This document shows, in pieces, positions 51,723 through 59,790 of a DNA stretch of 64,000 nucleotides (its first letter is position 1; each line of letters starts with the position of its first letter). This DNA is from GCA-2733415 sp965178635. GTDB lineage: Bacteria > Bacteroidota > Bacteroidia > Flavobacteriales > Flavobacteriaceae. Position numbers and translations under genes: made by a program. The notes below the pieces were generated by a model. The model worked only from the letters and a program-made list of their open reading frames with translations, did no database searches and was not told the origin of the DNA. The DNA lies in assembly GCA_965178635.1 (NCBI GenBank), contig CBCXVT010000030.1, positions 186,001 through 250,000 of the forward strand, read 5' to 3'.

Positions 51723-52430
51723 TCAATTAAAATTTGAAAAATCATGTTGAGGTTTTACTTCGTAAGGTGGTTTATTACATTCAAAAACACGGGCGTCTAA
51801 ATCGCCATTAAGTGTTATTGTTGAACCATCTACAGTTAACCAACTCCCTTCACGTAAACCAACCACTGGAACTGTGTTGAATTTATGGAATTCTTTAATA
51901 CGAGTTTCTCGTGTTTCACCTTTATGAGTTGAGGTTGGGTCTGGATCTAAATAATGTGGGTTGATGTTAAACGGCACATAGCCTAAAGTGGAAAAACTTG
52001 GAGGATATACTATGGGCATATCGTTGGTTGTATTCATGGTTAAGCCACAAATATTACTCCCGGCACTCGTGCCTAAATATGGTGTGCCATTGATAACCAC
52101 TTCTTTTAAAGCTGGTATTACCTTATGTTTGTATAACTGTGAAACTAACAAAAAGGTATTGCCTCCACCTGTAAAAACTCCTTGCGCATTTTTTAAAGCA
52201 GCAGTGTAATCTTCATATTCATGTAGCCCTTTCACATTAATACCTATTGTTGCGAATGCTTTTTTCGCAATAGTAGTGTATTCATCATGGGTGATACCAC
52301 TTGGTCTTGCAAATGGAATGAAAATGATTTCCGAGCAATTATAGAAATGTTGTTTTAATGTAGGTAATAAATATTCAAGATACCCACTACCATGAATCGT
52401 TGAGGTACTTGCTATAATTAGTTTTTTCAT
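51723..52430 (-). CDS. pepE: Peptidase E (alpha-aspartyl dipeptidase, S51)
   Basis: Cytoplasmic serine dipeptidase cleaving Asp-Xaa dipeptides. 235 residues, usual length. Marks: GSGYLEYLLPTL, IPFARPSG, GVFTGGGNTFLLVSQLYK, and YLGTSAGSNICG with the catalytic Ser in the nucleophile elbow; INPHYLDPDPTSTHKGETR contains the catalytic His region, and VVGLREGSWL follows. First gene of a two-gene unit with the NTF2-like protein. Confidence 0.94.
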   Translation of the reverse strand: MKKLIIASTSTIHGSGYLEYLLPTLKQHFYNCSEIIFIPFARPSGITHDEYTTIAKKAFATIGINVKGLHEYEDYTAALKNAQGVFTGGGNTFLLVSQLYKHKVIPALKEVVINGTPYLGTSAGSNICGLTMNTTNDMPIVYPPSFSTLGYVPFNINPHYLDPDPTSTHKGETRETRIKEFHKFNTVPVVGLREGSWLTVDGSTITLNGDLDARVFECNKPPYEVKPQHDFSNFN

Positions 52431-52540
52431 CTGTTTTACTAAAAATAAGTATGATGGTAAAACTAAGGATTATAATTCTTTAACAAAACTTTAGATTCAA
52501 TTATGCGTATATTTATGAGGATTTACTGTTGTTTTATAGT

Positions 52541-53290
52541 ATGAAAAGAAAATTATTATATATTTTTTTATTGAGCTCAATAGGTTCCTTTAGTCAAAAT
52601 CTTCTAAAAGGTGAAATTGCAAACTCAGGAGATAATGAAGGTATTCATGTGTTTAACAAAACATTCCATAAGTATACAATCACTGATGTAAATGGTCAGT
52701 TTGAAATTGAAACTAAACTCAATGATACCATTGTGTTTAGCGCTGTACAATATCAATTGAAACAAGTTGTTGTGACGAAACAGATTTTAGATAAAGCATA
52801 TTCATATATACTACTAGAGGATCAAATAAATGAATTGGATGCAGTGTATATAAAACCAAAATTATCAGGAGATTTATTAGCTGATACTCAACGTATAAAA
52901 ACCAAAGAATTGTTTACCGCAAAAACTATAGGATTGCCAAATGCACATGTGAAACCGCCAACCCCGGCAGAACGAAAATTATACACAGCAACACATTCTG
53001 GAGGAGGACTACCAATTGATGCTATTATTAATGCGATTTCTGGTCGTACTAAACAATTAAAGAAACATATTCAGTTGGAGCGAAAATCTAATTTAGAAAA
53101 TAGTGTTTTTGACGTCTTTGAAAATACAATGGAACACGATTTTAAAATACCAAAAACGAAGTTATATGATTTTTTGTACTATGCATCTTCAGACAAATTA
53201 TTTGCACAAATTGTAAAAACAAATAGTAATATAATTATTTATGATTTTCTGCAGGCTAAATCTAAAAAATACCTTGAGTTGCTTAAGTAA
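52541..53290 (+). CDS. Secreted protein with carboxypeptidase-regulatory-like domain
   Basis: Protein of 249 residues. Signal peptide MKRKLLYIFLLSSIGSFSQ. The first 90 mature residues match the CarboxypepD_reg-like fold used at the start of TonB-dependent receptors: LLKGEIANSGDNEGIHVFNK, DVNGQFEIETKLNDTIVFSA, VQYQLKQVVV. The rest is basic and helical with no known domain (AKTIGLPNAHVKPPTPAERK). No barrel, so not a receptor. I start at ATG 52541; an in-frame TTG four codons upstream is unlikely. Leads a same-strand group with a DUF6702 protein and an M1 peptidase. Confidence 0.82.
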   Translation: MKRKLLYIFLLSSIGSFSQNLLKGEIANSGDNEGIHVFNKTFHKYTITDVNGQFEIETKLNDTIVFSAVQYQLKQVVVTKQILDKAYSYILLEDQINELDAVYIKPKLSGDLLADTQRIKTKELFTAKTIGLPNAHVKPPTPAERKLYTATHSGGGLPIDAIINAISGRTKQLKKHIQLERKSNLENSVFDVFENTMEHDFKIPKTKLYDFLYYASSDKLFAQIVKTNSNIIIYDFLQAKSKKYLELLK

Positions 53291-53366
53291 TAAAGCTAAA
53301 TGGTATAAGTTTTGTAACAAAATGAATGGAATACCTACTAATAATCAAAATTGTTACCATATTTAA

Positions 53367-53852
53367 ATGAAAACTAAAATTTCAATTGTCATGCTGTTTT
53401 TAATCATGACTAGTTTTACTACAATACACAAATACTATGTAAGTGTAACAGATATCGAATACTCTAAAGTATCTGGGTCGTTACAGGTCACATCACGATT
53501 ATTTATTGATGATTTTGAAAAAGTATTGAAAGAACGTTATGATACGTCTGTGAAATTAGATAATAAAATAGCAGATATTTATGTAGAAAAGTATTTTAAA
53601 AAGAAGCTTGTTGTAGAGGTTAATAATGTTGAAAAAAGATGCACTTACATTGGTAAAGAATTTGATGGAGATATGGTGCATTGTTATTTCGAAATAGAGA
53701 ATGTTAGTAATATTGAATCTATAAAAGTGACTAATAAATTATTAATGGGACTATTTGATGGGCAACAAAATATTACCCATGTTACTGTCAATGATAAAAA
53801 GAAAAGTTTTCTATTTATAAAAGATGATAGTTCTGGTCTGTTAAAGTTATAA
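53367..53852 (+). CDS. DUF6702-type secreted protein
   Basis: Protein of 161 residues with a signal peptide (IVMLFLIMTSFTTIHKYY). The mature part is beta-rich: YYVSVTDIEYSKVSGSLQVTS, SRLFIDDFEKVLKERYD, DIYVEKYFKKKLVVEVNN, HCYFEIENVSNIESIKVTN, ending in LLMGLFDGQQNITHVTVN. The pattern HKYYVSVTDIEY is, as I recall, that of the DUF6702 family, found beside M1 peptidases in flavobacteria. Function unknown. It lies 76 bases after the upstream gene and 56 before the peptidase. Confidence 0.8.
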   Translation: MKTKISIVMLFLIMTSFTTIHKYYVSVTDIEYSKVSGSLQVTSRLFIDDFEKVLKERYDTSVKLDNKIADIYVEKYFKKKLVVEVNNVEKRCTYIGKEFDGDMVHCYFEIENVSNIESIKVTNKLLMGLFDGQQNITHVTVNDKKKSFLFIKDDSSGLLKL

Positions 53853-53908
53853 TAAATAGTAGTTAAATTTTATAAAAAAAGTTATTTTCACACAAAAAAC
53901 TATAAACA

Positions 53909-56218
53909 ATGAAGCAAAGTAAGTATTTAGTTCTTTCCATGATGTTCCTTGTTAGCGGAATTTCATTCGCTCAAGAAGAAGCAAAAGAAGAGGTGCGTGA
54001 AGGCGGACACAACAACACTAACAAATTCAGACAACTGTATCAAGAGTTTTCAACTCCAAACCAGTACAGAACAGCGTCTGGGGCTCCTGGTCATGCGTAT
54101 TATCAACAAAAAGCAGATTATAAAATTGATCTGGAATTAGATGATAAAAATCAAAAAATATCTGGACAAGAAACAATTACTTACACCAATAACTCACCAG
54201 ATGATTTAGAGTACTTATGGATGCAATTAGACCAGAATGTACGTGCCAAAGATTCTCAGTCTCACTTAAAAAACGGTGGAGGTGTACCTGCGGCAGACCA
54301 GCCTGGAACATTCATCGGAAAGCATTTCGGCGCTAAATTTGACGGAGGGTTCAATATTCAAGAAGTTAAAGATGCTAATGGTAAAGCAATGAAGCACGTT
54401 ATCAATCAAACAATGATGCGTATTGATTTAGCAACGCCTTTAAAAGCTGGAGAGAAAGTATCTTTCTCAGTAAAATGGTGGTATAATATTAATGATCACG
54501 TAAATGGTAGAGGACGTTCAGGATATGAATACTTCAAAAAAGATGACAACTATTCTTATGTTATTGCACAGTTTTTCCCAAGAATGTGTGTGTACAATGA
54601 TGTAGAAGGTTGGCAAAACTACCAATTCTGGGGGAACGGAGAGTTCGCTTTAGTATTTGGTGATTACGATGTTAATATTACTGTACCTGCAGATCATATT
54701 GTTGATGGTACAGGAGAATTACAAAATAGAAAAGAAGTGTTTTCTAAGACAATGATGAAGCGCTATAATAAAGCGAGAAAATCATTTGATAAACCAGTAA
54801 TGATTGTAACCCAATCTGAAGCTGAAGCAAACGAAAAGAGTCGTTCTACAGAAAAGAAAACTTGGAGATTTAGTGCTAAAAATGTTAGAGATTTCGGATT
54901 TACATCTTCAAGAAAATACATTTGGGATATGCAAGCTGTAAAGCTTGGTGAACGTACTGTTATGGCGGTATCTTTATATTCTAAAGAAGGAAACCCATTA
55001 TGGGAAGAGTATTCTACAAAAGCAGTTGTAAGTACGTTAAAGTCGTATTCTGATAAAACATTCAATTACCCTTATCCAAAAGCAATTTCTGTTCACGCCA
55101 AAAATCAAGGGATGGAATATCCTATGATTTGCTGGAACTATGGTCGCCCTAATGAAGATGGTACTTATAGTGACAGAACTAAATACGGAATGATTAGTGT
55201 AATTATTCATGAGGTTGGACATAACTTCTTCCCAATGATCGTTAACTCTGATGAGCGTCAGTGGGGATGGATGGATGAAGGTTTAGATACATTTATGCAA
55301 TATATTGCTGAGCAAGATTTTGGAACTTGGTTCCCAGAAGCAATTGCTCCTAATAAAAAATACCCATCTCGTAGAGGTGAGCCAGCTAAGATTGTAAACT
55401 ATATGAAGGGTGATCAAAGTTTTATCACACCAATCATGTCTAATCCTGAAAATGTATACCAATTAGGTAACAATGCTTATGGGAAACCAGCTACAGCATT
55501 AAACATTTTAAGAGAGACTGTAATGGGTAGAGAATTGTTTGACCATGCGTTTAAAACATATTCTCAACGTTGGATGTTTAAACACCCTTCACCAGAAGAT
55601 TTCTTTAGAACAATGGAAGATGCTTCTGGAGTAGATTTAGACTGGTACTGGAGAGGATGGTTCTATTCAACAGATTATGTTGATATAGGAGTAAAAGGCG
55701 TTAAGAAATTTTATGTAAGCTCTAAACCAACTGCGCAAATCAAAAAAATGATGGCAGCAAGAGGAATGAAAGAATCTGATTTACCACCATTAGTATATAT
55801 GGCTGAAGAAGGTAGTGAAGACTATACTGATAAATTAGCAAAAGGATCTGCTTTAGATAATTCATCAACTTTAAAAGAGTATATGATGGATAACTTTACA
55901 GCAGAAGAGCGCGCTAAAATGGCTACGCCAAAGTATTTCTACGAAATTGAATTTAACAAGCCAGGTGGTTTGGTTATGCCTTTAATAGTAGAATACAAGT
56001 ATGCTGACGGTTCAGTAGAAAATGTAACCTACCCAGCTCAAGTTTGGAGAAAGAATGATAGCGAAGTGAAAAAGGTTATAGCTTCTGAAAAAGAATTAAT
56101 AAGCATTACAGTAGACCCTAATTTAGAAACTGCTGATATTGATGTGACAAACAATTCTTGGCCAAAACAAGACAAAGAAAACAAATTCGATTCTTTCAAA
56201 AAGAAAGTAAAAGGATAA
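53909..56218 (+). CDS. Secreted M1-family metallopeptidase
   Basis: Aminopeptidase-N-like zinc peptidase, 769 residues. Signal peptide (VLSMMFLVSGISFAQ) then an Ala/Glu-rich start. N-terminal beta saddle domain; substrate-side GMEYPMICWNYG, a variant of the GAMEN loop; zinc motif HEVGHNFFP with the third ligand Glu 19 residues on (WMDEGLDTFMQY). A helical C-terminal part includes DWYWRGWFYSTDYVDIG. The Lys-rich tail (KKKVKG) has no sorting domain, so it probably stays periplasmic or is anchored. Last in a three-gene plus-strand group, followed by a perfect terminator. Confidence 0.93.
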   Translation: MKQSKYLVLSMMFLVSGISFAQEEAKEEVREGGHNNTNKFRQLYQEFSTPNQYRTASGAPGHAYYQQKADYKIDLELDDKNQKISGQETITYTNNSPDDLEYLWMQLDQNVRAKDSQSHLKNGGGVPAADQPGTFIGKHFGAKFDGGFNIQEVKDANGKAMKHVINQTMMRIDLATPLKAGEKVSFSVKWWYNINDHVNGRGRSGYEYFKKDDNYSYVIAQFFPRMCVYNDVEGWQNYQFWGNGEFALVFGDYDVNITVPADHIVDGTGELQNRKEVFSKTMMKRYNKARKSFDKPVMIVTQSEAEANEKSRSTEKKTWRFSAKNVRDFGFTSSRKYIWDMQAVKLGERTVMAVSLYSKEGNPLWEEYSTKAVVSTLKSYSDKTFNYPYPKAISVHAKNQGMEYPMICWNYGRPNEDGTYSDRTKYGMISVIIHEVGHNFFPMIVNSDERQWGWMDEGLDTFMQYIAEQDFGTWFPEAIAPNKKYPSRRGEPAKIVNYMKGDQSFITPIMSNPENVYQLGNNAYGKPATALNILRETVMGRELFDHAFKTYSQRWMFKHPSPEDFFRTMEDASGVDLDWYWRGWFYSTDYVDIGVKGVKKFYVSSKPTAQIKKMMAARGMKESDLPPLVYMAEEGSEDYTDKLAKGSALDNSSTLKEYMMDNFTAEERAKMATPKYFYEIEFNKPGGLVMPLIVEYKYADGSVENVTYPAQVWRKNDSEVKKVIASEKELISITVDPNLETADIDVTNNSWPKQDKENKFDSFKKKVKG

Positions 56219-56237
56219 CAGTTTTATAGATTATAAC

Positions 56238-56275
56238 AAAAAAAAAGCCAACTCAATTGAGTTGGCTTTTTTTTT
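56238..56275. terminator. Bidirectional terminator, M1 peptidase / DUF1697
   Basis: Bases 56247-56266 are a 20-base perfect palindrome (GCCAACTC, AATT, GAGTTGGC) between A-run and T-run of nine each. Confidence 0.95.
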
Positions 56276-56292
56276 GTTGAAATCATTTCAAG

Positions 56293-56832
56293 TTAGATGC
56301 TTTCAGATAACTCAACTAGTTTTGTAACCGTCCTCCAGTTTCTTGTTGTTGCTGTAGTGGATAATTGTTTTTCAAATTGTGCATTTGAAAACTTTGTTTT
56401 TGCAAAACCATCAGGGGTGTGTAAGTAAACAAATTGACTCTTAATTTGAAAAGCATCATTGTTATATAAATTGATTTTGAGACTTTCAATGTTTTTTTTA
56501 TTTGGAACATCATCTAAAAAAGTAACATGTAAAAATTTGATGTTAGTCTCGGTGTTTAAAAATGGATTGTCATTAAAACACTGTTGTAATGCAGTAACAG
56601 AAATGGTTATAACAGGAATATTATAGTCATAAGTGTTTTTCAGTAAACCACTGATGTGTGTGCTAATTGTTTTAGAATCTTTATCAGAAGACAGTAAAAT
56701 ATTACCACTTTGAATATAGGTAGACACAGATGTATAGCCATTATCAGTCAAAAGGGAACGCAAGTCTGCCATTGGTAGTTTGTTATGACCACCAACATTA
56801 ATACCTCTTAGCAAAACGATATAATTACTCAT
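56293..56832 (-). CDS. DUF1697-domain protein
   Basis: Protein of 179 residues, the usual length. Marks: YIVLLRGINVGGHNKLPMA, LRSLLTDNGYTSVSTYIQSG, NILLSSDKDS, VSVTALQQCFNDNPF and FLDDVPNKKN. DUF1697 proteins are widespread, soluble alpha/beta proteins without an assigned activity. Its start overlaps the small upstream gene by 8 bases, so the two are coupled. Confidence 0.92.
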   Translation of the reverse strand: MSNYIVLLRGINVGGHNKLPMADLRSLLTDNGYTSVSTYIQSGNILLSSDKDSKTISTHISGLLKNTYDYNIPVITISVTALQQCFNDNPFLNTETNIKFLHVTFLDDVPNKKNIESLKINLYNNDAFQIKSQFVYLHTPDGFAKTKFSNAQFEKQLSTTATTRNWRTVTKLVELSESI

Positions 56833-57064
56833 TATAATATTGGCCTCTGTGAGGTTTTAAAGCGGTCTTTGTTTTTTGTAAATCTGCTTCTTCAATAATC
56901 ATATAAGCAGAAGCAGCAAACTCTCCATGAACCTCAACAAAAGTGTTTTTAAGCGTTATTTTTTCAATCGCGATATAATCATTTAAATGTATGACGTGAT
57001 GTTTAGCAGTCTGCTCTGCAGTTGGGCCTCTAAATTCCCAAATTAGTTTAATCTTTTTATTCAT
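56825..57064 (-). CDS. Small conserved-looking protein of unknown function
   Basis: Protein of 79 residues, no signal peptide. Sequence is WEFRGPTAEQTAKHHVIHLN, then IAIEKITLKNTFVEVHGEFA, then SAYMIIEEADLQKTKTAL, ending in PHRGQYYNE. Three His lie close together (KHHVIH), which might bind a metal; that is inference. It starts a unit with DUF1697, overlapping by 8 bases. Coupling and normal codon use argue that it is real; I do not recognise a family. Confidence 0.65.
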   Translation of the reverse strand: MNKKIKLIWEFRGPTAEQTAKHHVIHLNDYIAIEKITLKNTFVEVHGEFAASAYMIIEEADLQKTKTALKPHRGQYYNE

Positions 57065-57109
57065 AATATAATATTAGTCTGCAAGATACTTAAAATAGAG
57101 AATAAGCTT

Positions 57110-57117
57110 TATATTTG
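57110..57117 (+). promoter_or_regulatory. Candidate -7 element of tatA
   Basis: TATATTTG, 4 bases before the ATG. The transcript would be nearly leaderless. No TTG at normal spacing. Confidence 0.5.
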
Positions 57118-57121
57118 CAGT

Positions 57122-57403
57122 ATGCAAACACATTTTTTATTTATTAGTGGTGTAGAAGTCATCTTCATATTATTTATTGTAGTAATGATTTTTGGTGCAG
57201 ATAAATTACCTGAAATTGCTAGAGGTTTAGGTAAAGGGATGACACAGTTGAAAAATGCTACAAATGAGATTAAATCGGAGATTAGCAGTAGTGCAAAAGA
57301 CTACGGTGTTGATACTGAGTTAGGGGCTTCTGTAAAAAGTGAAATCAATAAAGTAAAAGAAGAGTTTGATGATATAACTGGCCCAATTAAACGCCAGTTT
57401 TAA
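57122..57403 (+). CDS. tatA: Twin-arginine translocase subunit TatA
   Basis: Membrane-pore subunit of the Tat system that exports folded proteins. 93 residues: one short hydrophobic helix (about 7-24), hinge with the FGADKLPEIARGLGKG motif, then an amphipathic helix and an acidic tail. FG followed by LPE is diagnostic of TatA/B; the length and lack of a long TatB tail favour TatA. No tatC nearby. The start gives an almost leaderless mRNA if the -7 element at 57110-57117 is used. It ends 1 base before the convergent O-methyltransferase stop. Confidence 0.93.
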   Translation: MQTHFLFISGVEVIFILFIVVMIFGADKLPEIARGLGKGMTQLKNATNEIKSEISSSAKDYGVDTELGASVKSEINKVKEEFDDITGPIKRQF

Positions 57404-57404
57404 A

Positions 57405-58046
57405 TCACTTCACTCTACTTATTGTTAAGCCATCTCTAATTGGCAATAACACGGTTTCTATTCTTGAGTCTTCATTTAATAAAGCATTGTATTCTAATAA
57501 AACACGAGTTGATTCGTCGTTAGGTTTTAATGGTTCTAACACTTTACCACTCCATAACACATTATCAGATAAAATAATACCACCAGGATTCATCTTACTA
57601 ATTATTGTGTGAAAATAATTGACGTAGTTTGGTTTATCAGCGTCAATAAACACCAAATCGAATGATGTCCTCAAAGTTGGAATAATAGCAGTAGCTTGAC
57701 CTAAATGTTGATGAATTTGTTTTCCGTAATCAGATTGGTCAAAATACTTGCGTTGAAAATCTACCAGTTCTTCATTAATATCAATAGTATGTAATTCGCC
57801 ATTAGGTTGCATGCCTTCTGCTAAACATAATGCAGAATAACCAGTATATGTCCCTATTTCTAAAATATTCTTAGGGTTAATTAACTTAGAAATCATACTT
57901 AAAATGCGCCCTTGAAACGCCCCACTTAACATTCTGGGTTGTAAAATTTTCTGATATGTTTCACGAGTCAGCTTCTGTAATAACTCAGGTTCTTTCTGAG
58001 AGTGTGCAACTACATAATCGTCTAATTCTTGTGGAATGAAATGCAT
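57405..58046 (-). CDS. O-methyltransferase, class I (CCoAMT type)
   Basis: SAM-dependent O-methyltransferase, 213 residues, of the catechol/caffeoyl-CoA type. Marks: MLSGAFQGRILSMISKLI, NILEIGTYTGYSALCLAEGM (motif I), ELHTIDINEELVDFQRKYF (motif II), FDLVFIDADKPNYVNYFH with metal-binding Asp, and GGIILSDNVLWSGKVLEP with the second metal site. Substrate unknown, probably a catechol-like small molecule. Single-gene unit; a terminator is found just upstream belonging to the next operon. Confidence 0.93.
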   Translation of the reverse strand: MHFIPQELDDYVVAHSQKEPELLQKLTRETYQKILQPRMLSGAFQGRILSMISKLINPKNILEIGTYTGYSALCLAEGMQPNGELHTIDINEELVDFQRKYFDQSDYGKQIHQHLGQATAIIPTLRTSFDLVFIDADKPNYVNYFHTIISKMNPGGIILSDNVLWSGKVLEPLKPNDESTRVLLEYNALLNEDSRIETVLLPIRDGLTISRVK

Positions 58047-58060
58047 AAGTTAATTGAATT

Positions 58061-58095
58061 AAAAAACCTCACAAATATATGATAAAAGTGAGGTT
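58061..58095 (-). terminator. Terminator of the kynurenine operon
   Basis: CCTCAC (58067-58072) with GTGAGG (58088-58093); an A-run at 58061-58066 gives six U in the minus direction. It is 29 bases past the last gene's stop. Same stem as the terminator at 22319-22344. Confidence 0.8.
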
Positions 58096-58121
58096 ATTGT
58101 GTTTTTATAAACTTGATTTAA

Positions 58122-59204
58122 TTAGGATAAAATCTTTTTCACCAAATCTTCTTTAGCTTTTTCATCTTCTCCAAATAACCAATTTAAAACATTGTGTTCC
58201 CAAATGTCATCATATTCTTTGTCAGTAATTAAATTGCGCTCTTTTGCTAAATCTAATATTTTTCCTGGATAAGATGACTGTGCATCACTTTCCATTTCTC
58301 CTAAAGGGTAAGGGTCATCTAAGCCCATAATAACTTGCTTGGTTCCTTGACGTTCAAAGGTTAGTTTTAAAGAATCTGTATCATGTACTAATGTATCAAA
58401 ATAGATGTTTTTATGTCCAACTGCTTTTCTAGGGTGAGTTTTTCCTTCAAATAAATCAGGGCGTCCATCAAATCCTTGAATACGTCGTCCTAAATTCATT
58501 TGCGCTAATTGACCACCATGAGCAAAACAAGTTCTAATATTTGGGTAACGTTCTTGCATACCGTTTAAAGTATAAAAATGATACGCATCTCCACATTGTG
58601 CTAACATCCATACCAAATGAAAACGCCAAGCCGTATTAGCTAGTTTTATCATTTTATCACCATCATAAGGATGAACCTCAATAGCAAGTTTATATTCATT
58701 AGCCAATTCAAAAATAGGATCATTTTCTTCGTCAAAAATACAACGCCATTGCCCAATTGAATCCATATAATGCGTCGGTAGGCATAAGACTCTCATACCT
58801 AATTCTTCTACACAACGTTTTATTTCCCATAGCGCACCATTAATGAAACCAGGGTGTACTACAAATCCGCATGTAAATTTTGAAGGATGGTTTTGTTGTA
58901 CTTTAGCGTTAAAATCATTTTGAAATTTTAAAGCATGCTTCATTTCTTCTAAACGCAAACCATTCCCGTATAATTGAGATAAGTTAAGAACAACCGCATG
59001 GTCAATTTTATTGCGTTCCATCCATCCCAGTTTTTCATCTAAGAAAAAACTTGAGTCGGTTACAGGACGTTTCCATCCTTTTTGTAACATATATTTACGT
59101 TCATCATCAACCCAAAAAATCTCTTTATCTTTTAAAAATTGAGGGATTTCTTCTGGGTAAGGCAACAAGTGCGAGTGCCCATTTATGCGAAGTTTTCTTT
59201 TCAT
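58122..59204 (-). CDS. nbaD: 2-amino-3-carboxymuconate-6-semialdehyde decarboxylase
   Basis: Metal-dependent decarboxylase (ACMSD) turning ACMS into 2-aminomuconate semialdehyde, diverting the pathway from quinolinate. 360 residues, amidohydrolase fold. Metal site: NGHSHLLP (His10, His12), the His in AIEVHPYDG, and Asp in GLDDPYPLGE; HGGQLAQMNLGRR carries the catalytic-loop His. It follows 3-hydroxyanthranilate dioxygenase by 1 base, which supplies its substrate. Last gene of the operon. Confidence 0.94.
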   Translation of the reverse strand: MKRKLRINGHSHLLPYPEEIPQFLKDKEIFWVDDERKYMLQKGWKRPVTDSSFFLDEKLGWMERNKIDHAVVLNLSQLYGNGLRLEEMKHALKFQNDFNAKVQQNHPSKFTCGFVVHPGFINGALWEIKRCVEELGMRVLCLPTHYMDSIGQWRCIFDEENDPIFELANEYKLAIEVHPYDGDKMIKLANTAWRFHLVWMLAQCGDAYHFYTLNGMQERYPNIRTCFAHGGQLAQMNLGRRIQGFDGRPDLFEGKTHPRKAVGHKNIYFDTLVHDTDSLKLTFERQGTKQVIMGLDDPYPLGEMESDAQSSYPGKILDLAKERNLITDKEYDDIWEHNVLNWLFGEDEKAKEDLVKKILS

Positions 59205-59205
59205 A

Positions 59206-59736
59206 TTACTGCACTATTTTTTTAGGTTCTTGCATAACACTACCACATTTAGAACAAGTACATTTAGCTTTATTACTATAGTATTTATCAAAGATAATTG
59301 GCATATCTGTCACAATATTATCAAGAGCAAATTCTTCTCTATACAAAGCTGTGTTGCAATTTTCACAATACCATTCTAAAGCGTCTAACACACCTTTGGC
59401 TCTTGGCATTTCAATAACTAAACCAACTGTATTGGCACCACGCTGTGGAGAATGTGGAACTTTTCCTGGTAGTAAGTAAATATCACCTTCTTTAATGTGC
59501 ACATCTTTTTGCTCACCATTATCTATAATTTTTAACACCATATCACCTTCTACTTGATAAAAAAATTCTGGTGTTTCATTGTAATGATAATCTTTTCTAC
59601 TATTCGGTCCTCCAACAACCATGACAATATATTCGCCATCATTCCACACACATTTATTACCAACAGGCGGCTTTAGTAAATGACGATTTTCATCTATCCA
59701 AGCTTTGAAATTTAATGGTGATACTAATTTACTCAT
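59206..59736 (-). CDS. nbaC: 3-hydroxyanthranilate 3,4-dioxygenase
   Basis: Opens the ring of 3-hydroxyanthranilate to ACMS using iron. 176 residues, cupin fold. The iron ligands are His51, Glu57 (NETPEFFYQV) and His95 (VPHSPQR), the numbering of the bacterial enzyme. The C-terminal rubredoxin-like iron site is present: Cys124, Cys127, Cys161 and Cys164. Located between the SDR gene and ACMSD, as in other kynurenine operons. Confidence 0.96.
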   Translation of the reverse strand: MSKLVSPLNFKAWIDENRHLLKPPVGNKCVWNDGEYIVMVVGGPNSRKDYHYNETPEFFYQVEGDMVLKIIDNGEQKDVHIKEGDIYLLPGKVPHSPQRGANTVGLVIEMPRAKGVLDALEWYCENCNTALYREEFALDNIVTDMPIIFDKYYSNKAKCTCSKCGSVMQEPKKIVQ

Positions 59737-59790
59737 AATGGTTAGTGTTAATGATTTATAAAGTTAGTTAAAACTATTGAACTATTATTT

